Shown: piece by piece, positions 19,675-30,154 of the stretch
How positions within the stretch are numbered: position 1 is the first letter of the stretch
How the letters are laid out: every line of letters starts with the position of its first letter
Source: Chaetoderma sp. LZ-2023a
Lineage: Eukaryota; Mollusca; Caudofoveata; Chaetodermatida; Chaetodermatidae
Length of the DNA: 64,000 nt
Reading direction: 5' to 3'
NCBI GenBank assembly: GCA_034401795.1
Contig: CM067369.1
Coordinates: forward strand, 189,105,328 to 189,169,327
Made by a program: the position numbers and the translations under genes
Notes under the pieces: generated by a model
The model's database searches: none
The model's input: the letters and a program-made list of their open reading frames with translations, nothing else
What the model was told of the DNA's origin: nothing

Positions 19675-22662
19675 CCTGAGAAACCATGTGACATGGGCAT
19701 TTTTGAGTGGACACCTTCTGGACAAGCCTGGAGAGATGGAATTAACAGTTCTAATCGAAATGCTCTTAATAATAATAATGATGATAATATTAATGAAGCT
19801 CCAAGTGGATCCTTTAATGATTATTCTAATCATTGCTTGGATAAGAACTATGATAATTGCAATTGTATAGAGACTGGTAATATGAACTTTCCAGATTGCC
19901 CAGATAGACAGATGAGAGCTTATGGTGAGCGTTGCAGGTATAAAGATCGTCTTATTAAATATGGTGCTGGGCCAGACATGCACACTTTATGGCCGGATTG
20001 TCCAGAGAGGCACATTGAATGTAAATCCCATCCTCATAAATGCACACATAGTCACAATGATGAACACACTATGGTCAGTTCGACACCAATGCACCATGAG
20101 AGTCATCAAGATGGCAGTGATGGTTACTTGTGTCCTGATTGCCCAGAGAGAAGGCATATAATTACCAGGGCCACCACTCATATGGACCTGGCTAATACCA
20201 ACAGCACTGGATATTCTAATAATGGTCATATTATTGTAGACGATGGAATTAAAAGCTCAAAATATTCAAAAGAAGGATTTCTTGCTGGCAATTCTGAATA
20301 TTTATTTGATAATAAGGGATACCTTGGTTCCAATTTGGAATTACAACATTGTCAGTTGTCATCAGATAAACCGCCTAGGAAAGTGTCTTCATCATTGCCA
20401 TTTCATTCAGAGTCTGCTAAAGCCTCACGGTATGCAAATCATTGTGATGGCACAAAGGTTTTTACCATATCTCATAAAATTTCCTTAAATAAATCTGAAA
20501 ATCTTAGTCATTCAAATTTGTGTACAGGTGGACGTGGAACAAAAAACAATCTCTACATTTCACCTATTGTTTTTAATCCAACCTGTAATCAGGTGAAAGA
20601 TGATCAAGTTAATATACCTGGGTGCAATTTGCACAGTTCATCCTCTGCCACCAGTATGTCACTTTCGCCTCTCGATGTCGCAAAGATGTGGGATGAATCA
20701 ATGTACCGCATTGATACAGCTGGTCATGAGAATAAAGATACTAGTATGCATCAGTTAGTTCCGTATTGTGAATTTGATGCCGATTCCCCAATCAGAATTA
20801 TGCCCAATGGGCAGCAGATGCCATCTGTGAATAGGAATCATCAGTTTTCACCAAGATCTCTGATTAGTTTATCAGGTGGAGCTCAAAGCCACCAAGGCTC
20901 ATCAATCTCTGGTAGTTCCCATGGCAATCATGCTGATGTTTCTCAATCTCCAGACTCATGCCTAAGTTTGCTGAGTTCTGATAGGTCATATGTACCGCCA
21001 CATATTATTGATTCCAATCACCGAAACTCACAAAACATTTCTGCCCCTAATTCGCATGATAAGAAATTTGCAAATAAGACGTTTCATGGCTCTGGAAAGA
21101 AAAAGGATTCGAGAAGTTCTTCTGCATACTGTAGCGAAGGAAGCCACTCATGTACTGACCATTATAGTGCAAGCAAAGTGTCACTAAAACACAATATTTC
21201 CCATAGCTCTTTTGGCAGCCAGGCCCCTTTGTTGAAGTCATCAGCATCACCCTTATCATTTCAGCACACTCCCCCTAGATCTCAGTCAGGACAGTTATCA
21301 TTCTCAATGTCTGGTTCATCTTCACTTCCTCAATTATCATCTCCAGACAGTGCGACATACAATAGTTTTACCCAGCCACACCAGACTTTGCTCTGCGACA
21401 GTCAGTACAAAGACACCCCATGGAAGATACGATATGCTCGTCGTGTATGGACACCAGAGCTGGAGTGGGATTACCTTAACACTCCTCATTTACACAGTCG
21501 ATATGGGAATCGGCGTTCAAGTGAAAGTAGACATTCAGATCAAAGTCGACGAAGATCTGGTCCATCGAATCCTCATCTAATATCAGGTTTAAATTCTGGT
21601 GATTTATTATCAAACGTGGCTGATGATTACAATCACTTAGTGTCTGAGAGCACAGGAAAGAGAAATGGCCCTCAAACTCCTATTAGGCTACACACTTGGA
21701 CAGAGTCACCACGCACCATTGCTTGTAGAGAGCCACAAGCATATTCGCACCAGATATCACCTGAGACAGGTAATGATTTACGAGTGAATAATGGATCGGG
21801 TGCCAGATATCCACTCTCAGTATCACAACCGCATCAGAACAGCCCACTTCAGAATAAACAAGTCAACTGCTTAGAAGCATATCGTTCATCTCCATACAAA
21901 TTTGGTCAGCGATTCTTTACTAAGGCTTCTAGAACGAGAACTTGCACACCGGATATTACGCCTTACAAACCCAATTCCAGACATGTAATAGATATCTACT
22001 GTGAGAATGATGTGTTTTCTGAGCTGGCTAGTAATGATGTCAATGATGCTGAGGAACCAGTTCAAACATACAGTGATCCAGTAGAGGATCTTTGTGCGGT
22101 GGAGTCTGACCATTCAGAATGCAGTGATGAAATAATCAGCTATTTGTCTTCACCAGACATTTCCCCATCTTCCAATAATATTCCAAGATCAGCACATTCT
22201 CCAAATACAGCATCTGCAGTCCAAACTCATCCAAATAATAGGCCATTAAACGAATCTATTTCTGCATCTTGTTATAATAATCAGGTAAAGATTCCTACTA
22301 ATGAGGACAATACAACAACAGCTGTAAAATATAATCATCTGCCAAGTAATGTTACCCATGATGTTACTGACCAAAAGACCAATCTGTCATTACTAGTTCA
22401 CACACCTCCAAGAAAGGTTAACCAAGACTTAGAAGACATTTTCAATGATGAGAATTATCTGAAAGTGAACAATGGAAGACGTAGACGTAAGAAAAGCAGA
22501 CAGAATACAGACAAACTGATGTCAGAGTTAGAGCTTCCTGAAATGTCCCACGCTCCATCATCTTCATCAATTGTGTCTGCAAATAAAGAAAATGTTCTCT
22601 GGAAAACTAGCCGGAGTTCATTGCCTAGAGAGCCTCTGAAGTCACTAAATACATATGTTTAA
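19675..22662 (+). CDS. XKR: XK-related protein, exon 6: long C-terminal tail and stop
   Basis: This last exon starts after CTTAATTTTCAG in phase 0 and runs 995 codons to a TAA. It begins PEKPCDMGIFEWTP and ends LKSLNTYV. The tail is hydrophilic, rich in Ser, Asn, His and Pro, and appears intrinsically disordered and cytoplasmic. Three PDCP(D/E)R motifs lie at about residues 73, 107 and 154 of this exon within a Cys/His-rich stretch. An ordered-looking island, KDTPWKIRYARRVWTPELEW, lies near residue 580, and a basic cluster GRRRRKKSRQ near 945. With the upstream exons the protein exceeds 1,300 residues, far longer than typical XKR proteins (roughly 400-700). The single uninterrupted frame argues that it is under coding constraint. 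The SNDVNDAEE region offers a DxxD motif that could be a caspase site, which is only a guess. Confidence 0.88.
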   Translation, partial: PEKPCDMGIFEWTPSGQAWRDGINSSNRNALNNNNDDNINEAPSGSFNDYSNHCLDKNYDNCNCIETGNMNFPDCPDRQMRAYGERCRYKDRLIKYGAGPDMHTLWPDCPERHIECKSHPHKCTHSHNDEHTMVSSTPMHHESHQDGSDGYLCPDCPERRHIITRATTHMDLANTNSTGYSNNGHIIVDDGIKSSKYSKEGFLAGNSEYLFDNKGYLGSNLELQHCQLSSDKPPRKVSSSLPFHSESAKASRYANHCDGTKVFTISHKISLNKSENLSHSNLCTGGRGTKNNLYISPIVFNPTCNQVKDDQVNIPGCNLHSSSSATSMSLSPLDVAKMWDESMYRIDTAGHENKDTSMHQLVPYCEFDADSPIRIMPNGQQMPSVNRNHQFSPRSLISLSGGAQSHQGSSISGSSHGNHADVSQSPDSCLSLLSSDRSYVPPHIIDSNHRNSQNISAPNSHDKKFANKTFHGSGKKKDSRSSSAYCSEGSHSCTDHYSASKVSLKHNISHSSFGSQAPLLKSSASPLSFQHTPPRSQSGQLSFSMSGSSSLPQLSSPDSATYNSFTQPHQTLLCDSQYKDTPWKIRYARRVWTPELEWDYLNTPHLHSRYGNRRSSESRHSDQSRRRSGPSNPHLISGLNSGDLLSNVADDYNHLVSESTGKRNGPQTPIRLHTWTESPRTIACREPQAYSHQISPETGNDLRVNNGSGARYPLSVSQPHQNSPLQNKQVNCLEAYRSSPYKFGQRFFTKASRTRTCTPDITPYKPNSRHVIDIYCENDVFSELASNDVNDAEEPVQTYSDPVEDLCAVESDHSECSDEIISYLSSPDISPSSNNIPRSAHSPNTASAVQTHPNNRPLNESISASCYNNQVKIPTNEDNTTTAVKYNHLPSNVTHDVTDQKTNLSLLVHTPPRKVNQDLEDIFNDENYLKVNNGRRRRKKSRQNTDKLMSELELPEMSHAPSSSSIVSANKENVLWKTSRSSLPREPLKSLNTYV

Positions 22663-22885
22663 CGAAATGTCGATGCCAATAATGCTGATCTGCAAACAAT
22701 ATGCCTTTCAATGTGTCAATTTTGTCAAATATAGCAATTTAAAATGGTTTCATCATAGCTTTGCTTACAGTAACAGGTGCGATACACTGTAGTTGTGATT
22801 TAGTCAGCTTTGTCCGAGATGTCAAATATTTGGTAGACTGGCCAAGTACTGACCTAAGTATATTAGTTGCAAGACGCAAATAAAT
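22663..22885 (+). other. Proximal 3' UTR of the XKR gene
   Basis: Non-coding AT-rich sequence between the XKR stop and a reverse family B copy. An AATAAA occurs at about 22879 at the edge of the MITE and another at 23001 inside it; no stronger polyadenylation signal is seen before them. Confidence 0.4.
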
Positions 22886-23242
22886 ATCCATCCATCATAT
22901 GATGTCATAATCAGTTATGTGACATGTAGGATGATGTCATAATTGATTGCATCATGATGACAGACTAAGCGTTGTTGTACAAATTGTATGTCTACTATTT
23001 AATAAACCTACTGATGAATATTTTGAAACTAATTTGACTGGGCACTGTTGCTGCCATAGGCAGCAACAGCACCCCAGTCAAATTAGATTCAAAATATTCA
23101 CCAGCCTAGCTGTATAGGTTTTGTTGGAAATTTATAGTAAGGGAGTGCAGGGATCGATCGATCCCAACATGGGTGAAGTGTGGGTGGAGGTTAGCCAGAG
23201 ATGGGCGTGGCAGAGCTAAAAATGGATTCGTCCATTGAAATA
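22886..23242 (-). repeat. Family B MITE, copy 3, reverse, in the XKR 3' region
   Basis: Reads from ATATCCATCCATCATATGAT through TATTTAATAAACC and the palindromic core to AATGGATTCGTCCATT. CRE-like sites are decayed to TGATGTCA. It carries an AATAAA on the + strand at 23001-23006. Confidence 0.8.
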
Positions 23243-23544
23243 ATACTTCACGATAAATTCTGATAGCATCATTTCATTGGTGTCTTGCCGTTTAACTTCT
23301 AAGCAATCTATGAAGATAAGTTATAGAGCAATGATCAAGACAATATTGATTATTTAAACTTCATGATAGAAATAAACAATGCATTGCTATAATAGGTAAG
23401 CGTGACTCTAATTTTCCCACATTTAGATGATTGATGATAGCAAAGTACCCAGAATATGCAAAAAAAATATAAATGATATGTTTACGGAACTGAATTACCA
23501 CACTTGGGAGATGAGTGAAAGGTTTAGCTATTTAGCCGTAAGCC

Positions 23545-23772
23545 CCTTTAATGGACCTGATTGGTCAAACGAAATTGACATTTTTGTTCAGTGAACATCC
23601 ATTTCCAGACCAAGAGAAGACTATTTTTTAATATTCATCCTTAGAATGACGGGCTAGGTCATCGAGCCAGGCATTCCAGTGACACATTTTGAAAAATAGT
23701 CTTCCCTTGGCCTGCAAAGGGACATTCCTCAAAAGCATTGCAGAGGTCTGTTTTGGCTGACTGGACTCTTAA
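23545..23772. repeat. Family A MITE, copy 15
   Basis: CCCTTTAATGGACCTGATTG to CTGGACTCTTAACCC; the centre reads GACGGGCTAGGTCATCGAGC. Its right end overlaps the left end of a family D copy. Confidence 0.75.
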
Positions 23773-23935
23773 CCCTTTCATCAATGAATTCCCGATGTCT
23801 CCTTTTGAAGGCAGCCATGCAGGAAAACTTATAATTAATTTGACTGGAAGCCGTTGCTGCCTTAGGCAGCAGTGGCTTTCAGTTAAATTAATTTCAAAAT
23901 ATTCAACAGAATAATTTGTCGGTGAAAAGGTTACA
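23769..23935. repeat. Family D MITE, copy 3
   Basis: TTAACCCTTTCATC to GGTGAAAAGGTTACAGG with the GCCGTTGCTGCCTTAGGCAG core. It abuts family A copy 15 and shares the TTAACCCTTT word with it. Confidence 0.7.
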
Positions 23936-24178
23936 GGGCTAATATTACATTTACATTCCATTTTGTGTCATATATTTATCATTCTATTATTAAGATGTTT
24001 AATTTGTGTATAGTAATATAAGCACGATAAGTATTTAGATATTTTGATACTCATGATGAACTATTTATTCTATATATTAACATATTCTTTTGTATATTAC
24101 TGTCGATATGATTATTAGTATTTAATTACTAACTGCGCTGGATGCCGCTCATAGATATAAATAAGCCTTTGTATTCTG

Positions 24179-24394
24179 TTTAATCCTTTCACCGATAAAT
24201 CCCTGAAAAAGTATATTCTTTACGATATAAAACTTAATTTGTTGAATATTTGGAAAGTGACTTTACTGGAAGTCACTGGTGCATAGGGAATCAATGGCTT
24301 CCAGTCAAATTAATTTCAAAATATTCAACAGTTTTCCTGTATGGTTGACTTGAAAACGAGATATGTGTGATATGTCGATGAAAGGCTTAGTTAA
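24179..24394. repeat. Family D MITE, copy 4
   Basis: TTTAATCCTTTCACCGATAA to CGATGAAAGGCTTAGTTAA, with a GTTGAATATTTGGAAAGTGA core. It overlaps the start of the next family A copy. Confidence 0.7.
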
Positions 24395-24625
24395 TCCTCA
24401 AATTTGTTGTAGAAAATTTAATTTTGTCATAGAAAAAATCCATTTGAAGACGAAGAGAAGACCTTTTGATAATCTACATGTACCACTGAAATGACTGGCT
24501 CGGTTATTTAGCCAGCTATTCCAGTGGTAAATTTTCAACAATAGTCCTCTGTTGGTCTGCAAATGGACATTTCTCAAGACCCTGTACATAAGCCATGTTT
24601 GGGTGGCTGGAGTGTTTGTTAGTGT
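24385..24625. repeat. Family A MITE, copy 16
   Basis: Arms and GACTGGCTCGGTTATTTAGC centre recognisable; the right end is degraded. Confidence 0.7.
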
Positions 24626-24667
24626 TCTAAATTGATCTGCTCATTAATGCATCTGGTTTACAAACCT

Positions 24668-24926
24668 GTTAATTGCCACATTTGGTCAGGAAAATGAATG
24701 TCTTTGCCCATTGAATTTCCAATTGCAGGCCAAGTGAAGACTACTTTTGAAATTTTGCTACTGAAATGACGGGCTCGAACATCGAGCCAGTCATTCCGGT
24801 AGTGAAATTAAAAAAAATCTTTTTGCTTTGCAAATGGACATTTGCCCACAAATCATACAGTCAAGAGAATACAGTCAAGAAGACTGCAAAGGCCAGTTTT
24901 GGTTGACTTGGCCATTACACGGTTAA
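24668..24926. repeat. Family A MITE, copy 17
   Basis: TTAATTGCCACATTTGGTCA to GCCATTACACGGTTAA; centre GACGGGCTCGAACATCGAGC. Confidence 0.75.
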
Positions 24927-25189
24927 TTACCTAGAATGATGTGATGTGATTGTAGGTCAGATGATGGGTGGCAGAACAGAATGAGTTATGTATGATAACT
25001 CATCATGCATATGTAGAATTACTCCGAGATCTCAGAACTGTATTGGGCTACAAATGGGTCGAGGAAAAAGCGCGTTAAAATCGACCATGATCCAAAATTT
25101 AAAATAGCTATTAGCGACAGGTGGTCATATTAAAAATTTGTTTTTATTTGATGTCTCCAAAAGATCTGCAGGATCAGTTCAACCCTTTA

Positions 25190-25380
25190 GTTGTTATATT
25201 TGGTTTGAAAGAGGATTTAAATCTTCTCATTGAAAATTTCCATTTGCAGACCAAGAGAAGACTATTTTTGAAGATTTACCATTAGAGCCTTTCATTCCAG
25301 TGGAGATTTAAAAAAAGGGGCTACTTGTCAGCAAATGGATTACTGCACAGGCCGTTTCTGCCTGGCATCACCATTAAAGT
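25190..25380. repeat. Family A MITE, copy 18, centre partly deleted
   Basis: CAACCCTTTAGTTG to CACCATTAAAG; the left arm is clear and the right arm shortened. Confidence 0.65.
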
Positions 25381-25971
25381 AGCTAGGATGGAGCTTGCTC
25401 TGCAAGAGGATTTCCAGACCTTGGCCATGATCCGGATAAAATATCCCAGATCCAGATTGGACTGATTTTGCTCAAAGTTTAACACAAGAAAGAGTGTAGC
25501 CATACACTAGGATTGCACAACTTTGGGCGCGATCCAAAGAAATTGGGAAAATTCTAAAAAATCAGGAAAATCTGACTTAGTTTGAATAACTTCATAATGG
25601 CTGCAAAAGTTGTTGGGGATAAATCTTAAGTTTGAACAAATTTGCGTTAGAAGCAGTTTAACTGGAAATTTCACTCTTTGTACAGTCTAATTATTTAACC
25701 CTTCTGCATGAAATACCAGTGTCTGAACTTCAAAGCCATCAAGCAGGATAGCTCTTAATTACAGTGAAAGTAATCAGTCTTTAATTTAGGAAACAACATC
25801 TTCAATTCAAATTACTTAAAAAAATTGTCACCTGCTTACAAGCTCAGGAAGACTTGGACTTATTTCTCTGTTGAAATGGATAAAACCATTAATTTGTGGT
25901 ATATTAGAAAAAACAGCAACATAAACTAGTTGTTGGTCACAAATAAAATTTCTGATTCATATTCACATTTC

Positions 25972-26096
25972 TAGCTATGCCCTGCACGTTTCTAGCTATG
26001 CCTTGCACATTTCTAGCTAAACCCTGCACATTTCTAGCTATGCTCTGCACATTTCTAGCTAAGCCCTGCACATTTCTAGCTATGCCCTGCACATAT
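25972..26096 (+). repeat. 21-bp minisatellite, minor block
   Basis: Six units of TTTCTAGCTATGCCCTGCAC(A/G) with AAGC/ATGC variants. Separated from the main block by about 165 bp of non-repeated sequence. Confidence 0.9.
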
Positions 26097-26261
26097 TGTT
26101 AATCATTAATTCTACCAAAAAACAGTGTCATTAACTTGCCATTGAGTTGTTATTAGCTTAGCAGTATTTACAAACTGTAGCAAACATAAATGTGGAAATT
26201 TTCCAGATTTATCTTGATTCCACTCTTTGATGTATGAAGGGATCCATTTCTCACTGCTCTC

Positions 26262-27515
26262 ACGTTTATAGCTAAGCCCTGCACATTTCTAGCTAAGCCC
26301 TGCACATTTCTAGCTATGTCCTGCACATTTCTAGCTAAGCCCTGCACATTTCTAGGTATGCCCTGCACGTTTCTAGCTATGCCCTGCACATTTCTAGCTA
26401 AGCCCTGCACGTTTCTAGCTATGCCCTGCACGTTTCTAGCTACGCCCTGCACGTTTCTAGCTATGCCCTGCACGTTTCTAGCTATGCTCTGCACATTTCT
26501 AGCTATGCCCTGCACATTTCTAGCTAAGCCCTGCACGTTTCTAGCTATGCCCTGCACATTTCTAGCTACGCCCTGCACGTTTCTAGCTACGCCCTGCATG
26601 TTTCTAGCTACGCCCTGCACGTTTCTAGCTAAGCCCTGCACTTTCTAGCTATGCCCTGCACATTTCTAGCTACGCCCTGCACGTTTCTAGCTATGCCCTG
26701 CATGTTTCTAGCTATGCCCTGCACATTTCTAGCTATGCCCTGCATGTTTCTAGCTATGGCCTGCACATTTCTAGCTATGCCCTGCACATTTCTAGCTATG
26801 CCCTGCATGTTTCTAGCTATGGCCTGCACATTTCTAGCTATGCCCTGCACATTTCTAGCTATGCCCTGCACATTTCTAGCTACGCCCTGCACGTTTCTAG
26901 CTATGCCCTGCATGTTTCTAGCTATGCCCTGCACATTTCTAGCTAAGCCCTGCACTTTCTAGCTATGCCCTGCACATTTCTAGCTACGCCCTGCACGTTT
27001 CTAGCTATGCCCTGCACATTTCTAGCTATGCCCTGCACATTTCTAGCTATGCCCTGCACATTTCTAGCTACGCCCTGCACGTTTCTAGCTATGCCCTGCA
27101 TGTTTCTAGCTATGCCCTGCACATTTCTAGCTATGCCCTGCACATTTCTAGCTATGCCCTGCACATTTCTAGCTATGCCCTGCACATTTCTAGCTATGGC
27201 CTGCACATTTCTAGCTATGCCCTGCACATTTCTACCTAAGCCCTGGACATTTCTAGCTAAGCCCTGCACGTTTCTAGCTATGCCCTGCATGTTTCTAGCT
27301 ATGCCCTGCATGTTTCTAGCTATGCCCTGCATGTTTCTAGCTATGCCCTGCATGTTTCTAGCTATGCCCTGCACATTTCTAGCTATGCCCTGCATGTTTC
27401 TAGCTATGTCCTGCACTTTTCTATCTAAGCCCTGCACATTTCTATCTAAGCCCTGCACATTTCTAGCTAATCCCTGCAATTTTGTAGCTATGACCTGCAC
27501 TTTTCTAGCTAAGCA
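26262..27515 (+). repeat. 21-bp minisatellite, main block of about 60 units
   Basis: About 60 tandem units of TTTCTAGCTATGCCCTGCAC(A/G), with recurrent ATG/ACG/AAG, CAC/CAT and A/G variants in patterned order. Because 21 is divisible by three and the unit lacks stops, both strands are open over long stretches (MPCTFLA on +, RNVQGIA on -). Two 20-bp units near 26640 and 26950 (GCACTTTCTAGC) reset the frame. I read these frames as by-products of the repeat, not genes. The unit resembles the TAGCTATGCCCCGCCCATCT and TAGCTAAGCTCCACCCACAC pair near the left end of family B. Confidence 0.95.
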
Positions 27516-27832
27516 CCACACCTGTTTTATGCGTGTTGGAATCAATTTGAAAATTTAGAACCTGAATTCTCAGAATCTGTATTTCAAGGTCACTATAGCT
27601 GTTGAATATTTTGTACTTAAATTAACTGGTGCTCTCACAGTGAATTTACTTTCAAAGTATTCGACATAATGTGCATATATTTTAAATTCATCAAAGACAT
27701 TAAATTCGTACACTGACTGACTTCGATTTTCGCGACGGAGCTACGCTTCATTTTGATTGTGATGTCTGCTAACATCTGATCTATTTGATTATGACGTCAG
27801 ACACTTGAGTGACATATCGGATCCCTCCATTA
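27516..27832 (+). repeat. Right part of a family B/C element continuing from the minisatellite
   Basis: After the last unit the sequence reads GCGTGTTGGAATCAATTTGA, CTGTTGAATATTTTG, TTCGTACACTGACTGACTTC, GATTATGACGTCAG and GGATCCCTCCATT, in the same order as the element around 40836-41405 and the one at 30155-30402. The minisatellite therefore sits where the left-end motif of that element belongs. I call this diverged subfamily C. Confidence 0.75.
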
Positions 27833-28043
27833 ATCTTGCTGCCACACTAAGATATTTCTGTATATATATATATATTTTATTGTATGCATATTGTGTTTCT
27901 GCATTAATTTCATTGAATCCTAGAAGTGCTCTTATTGTGTAATTAATAATTTTATTTATAAATGGGTTTATTAAATAGAGTGAAGACATTCGTTTTGGAT
28001 TGTCTGCTCTTAGTTGGCATTTCTCACCGTTTCATTAAACGAA

Positions 28044-28254
28044 TTAACCCTTGAGTTTGTTAAATAGAAAAAGTATTTGCAGACCAAGAGGGGACTATTT
28101 TTGAAAATTTACCACTGGAATGACTGGATCGGTTATCGAGCCAGTCATTCCAGTAGTAAATTTTCAAAAATAGTCTTCTCTTGGTCTGCAAATTGATATT
28201 TCTCAAGACCACTGCAGAATCTGTTTTTGGCTGATATGAGTGTTAAAGGGTTAA
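28044..28254. repeat. Family A MITE, copy 19
   Basis: GAATTAACCCTTGAG to GTGTTAAAGGGTTAA with an almost perfect palindrome centred on GGATCGGTTATCGAGCCAG. It is the last family A copy before a 15-kb gap in the family's distribution. Confidence 0.85.
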
Positions 28255-29770
28255 ATGATTTACGATGCTAGAAAACGTCTCATGAGAGGATAGGAAGACC
28301 AAAATGCTAATCTTAATTCTATGTTTGCTGATCACCGTATAACATTGGTTTAATTTAAGATGTGTCATAGGCTAAATGTCTGTATTTTTCACGGCTCACT
28401 GAACATAATAGAAAATTCTTGTGTGGGCTGTAGGTTCAAGAGCTTTTCGTATGCGCAGTAGTGAAAGTTGGTGTATTGGTGGATCCTATGCTAAGTGTAT
28501 ATACTTTTCATCATCATCGTTTGTCGCATATCAAAAGTAGGTCACCGATTTTCTTTTCATATTTCAAAGAAGAAGTAAATTATTGTCCAGCTTGTATTTT
28601 CAACAATCTTTCACTTATTGGTAGCAAACAAATGTGTGAGGAGTATCAAAACTTGCGTACATTTTATGATTCTCTCAGCTTTAACTGGCTGCCTGCTGAA
28701 TTTAATTTCTGCAGACTACATTTTACACAAGACTTAACTCTGGATATGGTGAATATTTTGAAAACAATTTGACTGAAAGTTGTTGGTGGCTAAGCCACCA
28801 ACAATTTTCAGTCAAATTGTTTTCAAAATATTGAGCAGTTCTAGACATAGTGCCCATTGAAATTATTATCTGGTGGCTTGCAGCAGTCAGACAGTTAATG
28901 ATAAAATTACTCGCTGTGTAGTGGGGATGGGGGTGTTCTCTGTGATGTAGTGCATCGTTAAAACTATCGTTTTGAAAACAACTGAATAATGCAGACCAAA
29001 ATCTTAGCCACAAGGACCTTCATATTATTTATTTTATCTAATCAGGCTTCCTAACGATCTCTGAAAGTGCTTAACTTGCTTGAATTCAGTTTTATATAGC
29101 TTATCACACTCCTTTAGAGTGCTTGGTTATTGTATATAATATCTGTAATATGTAGTATATGCACACGTATATATGATGAATATGTGCCAATAAAAGTAGT
29201 AAGTAATTGTTTCATTATAAATATTATCTATAGTTATAATATTAAAACTATATTATACTAGTGTAATATAACCTTGGAGTGTTTTCATTGATCGATAGAT
29301 TAATGATGTAAACATACTACTGTTTTATTTACTATAGCCTTTTGCACAGACTCCACTTTTTGCACAGACTCCACTTTGACATTGTAGACCTGACGGGTTG
29401 GGAGCAAGTCTGTCTCCGTAATGTGACTAGATGGCTGCCATATTTGTCTAAAAAAATTGACATGTTGATTAAAAGTTGGTTGCGGGAAAAATAATGTGAC
29501 ATCGTAATAGTAGTATGACATCATATCACATCGCAATATTACTGTGTGCTGTGTCATATTGTCATGGTAAGCATGCCATTGATGTAAAATGTCAGCCAAT
29601 CATAGCTATGAATACAGCAGAAAGCATTATTCCCATGGCAAGGAATCCCATTCGCAAAAATGATTCAGCCAATCACAGGCATTTACCGATACAGTGTTTA
29701 AGACACTCACCAAGTGAGAAGCTCTCACTGAGTGTTAGATATTATATTTACTGGAGCTTGTTTACAATTA
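28255..29770. other. Intergenic sequence, no supported gene
   Basis: Only a core palindrome (28748-28843) was recognised. Open frames here lack splice context or known motifs. An AATAAA near 29191 in an AT-rich, 3'UTR-like stretch could belong to a distal XKR polyadenylation site, but nothing ties it to the gene. Confidence 0.4.
28748..28843. repeat. Family D-like core palindrome without flanks
   Basis: GGTGAATATTTTGAAAACAA to CAAAATATTGAGCAG, with GTTGGTGGCTAAGCCACCAAC at the centre. The outer TTAACCC ends of family D are absent, apart from a nearby CTTAACTCTGG. Confidence 0.75.
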
Positions 29771-29773
29771 TGC

Positions 29774-29971
29774 AATGGACCTTTCCAGTTTTAGCTATGC
29801 CCCGCCCATCTCTATCTAAGCTCCACCCACATGACTCGTGTTGGGGTCGATCGATCTCTGAACTCCCTGACAATCAATTTCCAGAAAACTATGTAGGTAA
29901 GCTGTTGAATATTTTGAAACTAATTCGACTGGGTGCTGTTGCTGCCATAGGCTACTCTGGAAAGGTGAATT
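29774..29971 (+). repeat. Family B MITE, copy 4, internal deletion
   Basis: The left end, GATCGATCGATCTC, and the first half of the core are intact. The sequence then jumps from GCTGCCATAGG to CTACTCTGGAAAGGTGAATT, the right terminus. Both termini kept and the interior lost marks a deletion derivative. Confidence 0.85.
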
Positions 29972-30154
29972 CATAAACTATATTAATTATGCTGATAAAT
30001 GCACACACATTATCGAGTGATTGTATTAATAGAATAGTATTCACATTTAACTAATCTTTTTCACACACTTTTATTAACTGTGATTTCTCATGTGATTACA
30101 TGTAGCTTTCGGTATCGTCCAGTGGCAATACCCGCCTTGTGTACATGTTATAGT

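Noticed and set aside
25972..27515. CRISPR-like array
   Set aside because: Units are contiguous 21-bp repeats without spacers, and the genome is clearly eukaryotic.
26168..27558. Long open frames on both strands encoding MPCTFLA or RNVQGIA polymers
   Set aside because: They follow from a stop-free 21-bp minisatellite unit whose length is a multiple of three. Frame resets at 20-bp units, simultaneous openness of both strands and the lack of splice context argue against genes.
28461..28772. A 103-codon frame in the intergenic region
   Set aside because: It runs into a repeat core palindrome, contains no recognisable motif and lacks splice or promoter context.
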